Source: Burkholderiaceae bacterium (GTDB lineage Bacteria; Pseudomonadota; Gammaproteobacteria; Burkholderiales; Burkholderiaceae). From it: 6,984 nt of DNA. The stretch spans positions 1-6,984 of the forward strand of contig JASLEM010000280.1 in the NCBI GenBank assembly GCA_030151165.1, given 5' to 3'. The notes under the pieces are model-generated. The model saw nothing but the letters and a program-made list of their open reading frames with translations. It was not told the DNA's origin and searched no databases. A program made the position numbers and the translations under genes. The stretch's first letter is position 1, and every line of letters starts with the position of its first letter. This document shows, piece by piece, positions 6,619 through 6,984 of this stretch.

Positions 6619-6984
6619 ATGAATTCCATCGACGCGGCCATCAAGTTCTTCCAGGATTGCGGCCTATTCATCTATCCCAGCCTGCTGATCATGGCCACCG
6701 GCCTGGCGATCGCCATCGAGCGCTTCGTGTTCCTGCAGCGCGCGCGCGTCGCGAACCGCCAGGAGTGGTCGAAGGTGCTGCCGCTGCTGCAGGGCGGCCA
6801 GTGGAAGGAAGTGCTGGGCCAGACCGCGGCGTCCGACTCCGCCATCGGCAAGATCGTGCACAACGGCCTGTCGCGCCTGCAGTCCTCGCGCCGCCGCGAC
6901 GACATCGACGCCGCGATGGAGGAAGGCATGATGGAGATCGTGCCGCGCCTCGAGAAGCGCACGCACTACATCGCCGTGTTCGCC
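6619..6984 (+). CDS. MotA/TolQ/ExbB-family proton-channel subunit (3' end missing)
   Basis: The frame is open from ATG 6619 to the last base, giving 122 codons with no stop, so this is the N-terminal half of a protein of perhaps 200-250 residues. The first 40 residues contain one transmembrane helix (YPSLLIMATGLAIAIERFVF) ending in the Glu-Arg-Phe that is typical after TM1 of TolQ/ExbB. A cytoplasmic region follows (SKVLPLLQGGQWKEVL, SAIGKIVHNGLSRL). It leads into a long charged helix (DDIDAAMEEGMMEIVPRLEK) and then THYIAVFA, the standard run-up to TM2. The conserved TM2/TM3 region with the Pro-Leu-Leu-Gly-Leu-Leu-Gly-Thr type motif should begin just past the window. Family members form an inner-membrane pentamer around an ExbD/TolR dimer and turn proton flow into motion in the periplasm. 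It has a normal start and ribosome site. Which branch (ExbB, TolQ or AglR) cannot be settled from this part. Confidence 0.9.
   Translation, partial: MNSIDAAIKFFQDCGLFIYPSLLIMATGLAIAIERFVFLQRARVANRQEWSKVLPLLQGGQWKEVLGQTAASDSAIGKIVHNGLSRLQSSRRRDDIDAAMEEGMMEIVPRLEKRTHYIAVFA

Overview
The window comes from a very GC-rich bacterium (third codon positions are almost all G or C). Envelope protein types (Sec signal peptides, lipoboxes followed by Ser or Gly, a TolQ/ExbB-type channel) point to a Gram-negative proteobacterium. A GC-rich gammaproteobacterium such as a Xanthomonadales relative would fit, or a betaproteobacterium, but nothing here fixes the genus.

All six genes lie on the + strand and are packed like one operon. 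In order: (1) the 3' part of an exported protein with an Ala/Pro/Ser linker, a short coiled coil and a beta-rich domain (1-516); (2) a 648-residue secreted helical-repeat protein (519-2465); (3) a 992-residue TPR lipoprotein (2449-5427); (4) a 267-residue TPR lipoprotein (5414-6217); (5) a 110-residue secreted protein with an unusual conserved-looking core (6214-6546); (6) after a 72-base gap, the 5' part of a MotA/TolQ/ExbB-family proton-channel subunit (6619 to the window end). Genes 1 to 5 abut or overlap by 4 to 17 bases, and the Shine-Dalgarno sequences of genes 3, 4 and 5 lie inside the preceding gene, which suggests translational coupling.

The four complete genes all carry export signals: two cleavable signal peptides and two probable outer-membrane lipoproteins. 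Gene 1 has lost its N-terminus but looks periplasmic. Together with an inner-membrane proton channel, this suggests a trans-envelope assembly: a TolQ/ExbB motor energised by the proton gradient, working on a periplasmic and outer-membrane scaffold of TPR proteins. The gene content resembles the core of the Myxococcus Agl-Glt gliding/sporulation machinery, which is known to have homologues of unclear function in gammaproteobacteria. That link is inference from content and motifs. No enzyme active site, RNA gene, CRISPR array, insertion sequence, terminator or convincing promoter was seen. The operon probably starts upstream of the window and continues beyond it, where ExbD-type and TonB/AgmX-type partners would be expected.
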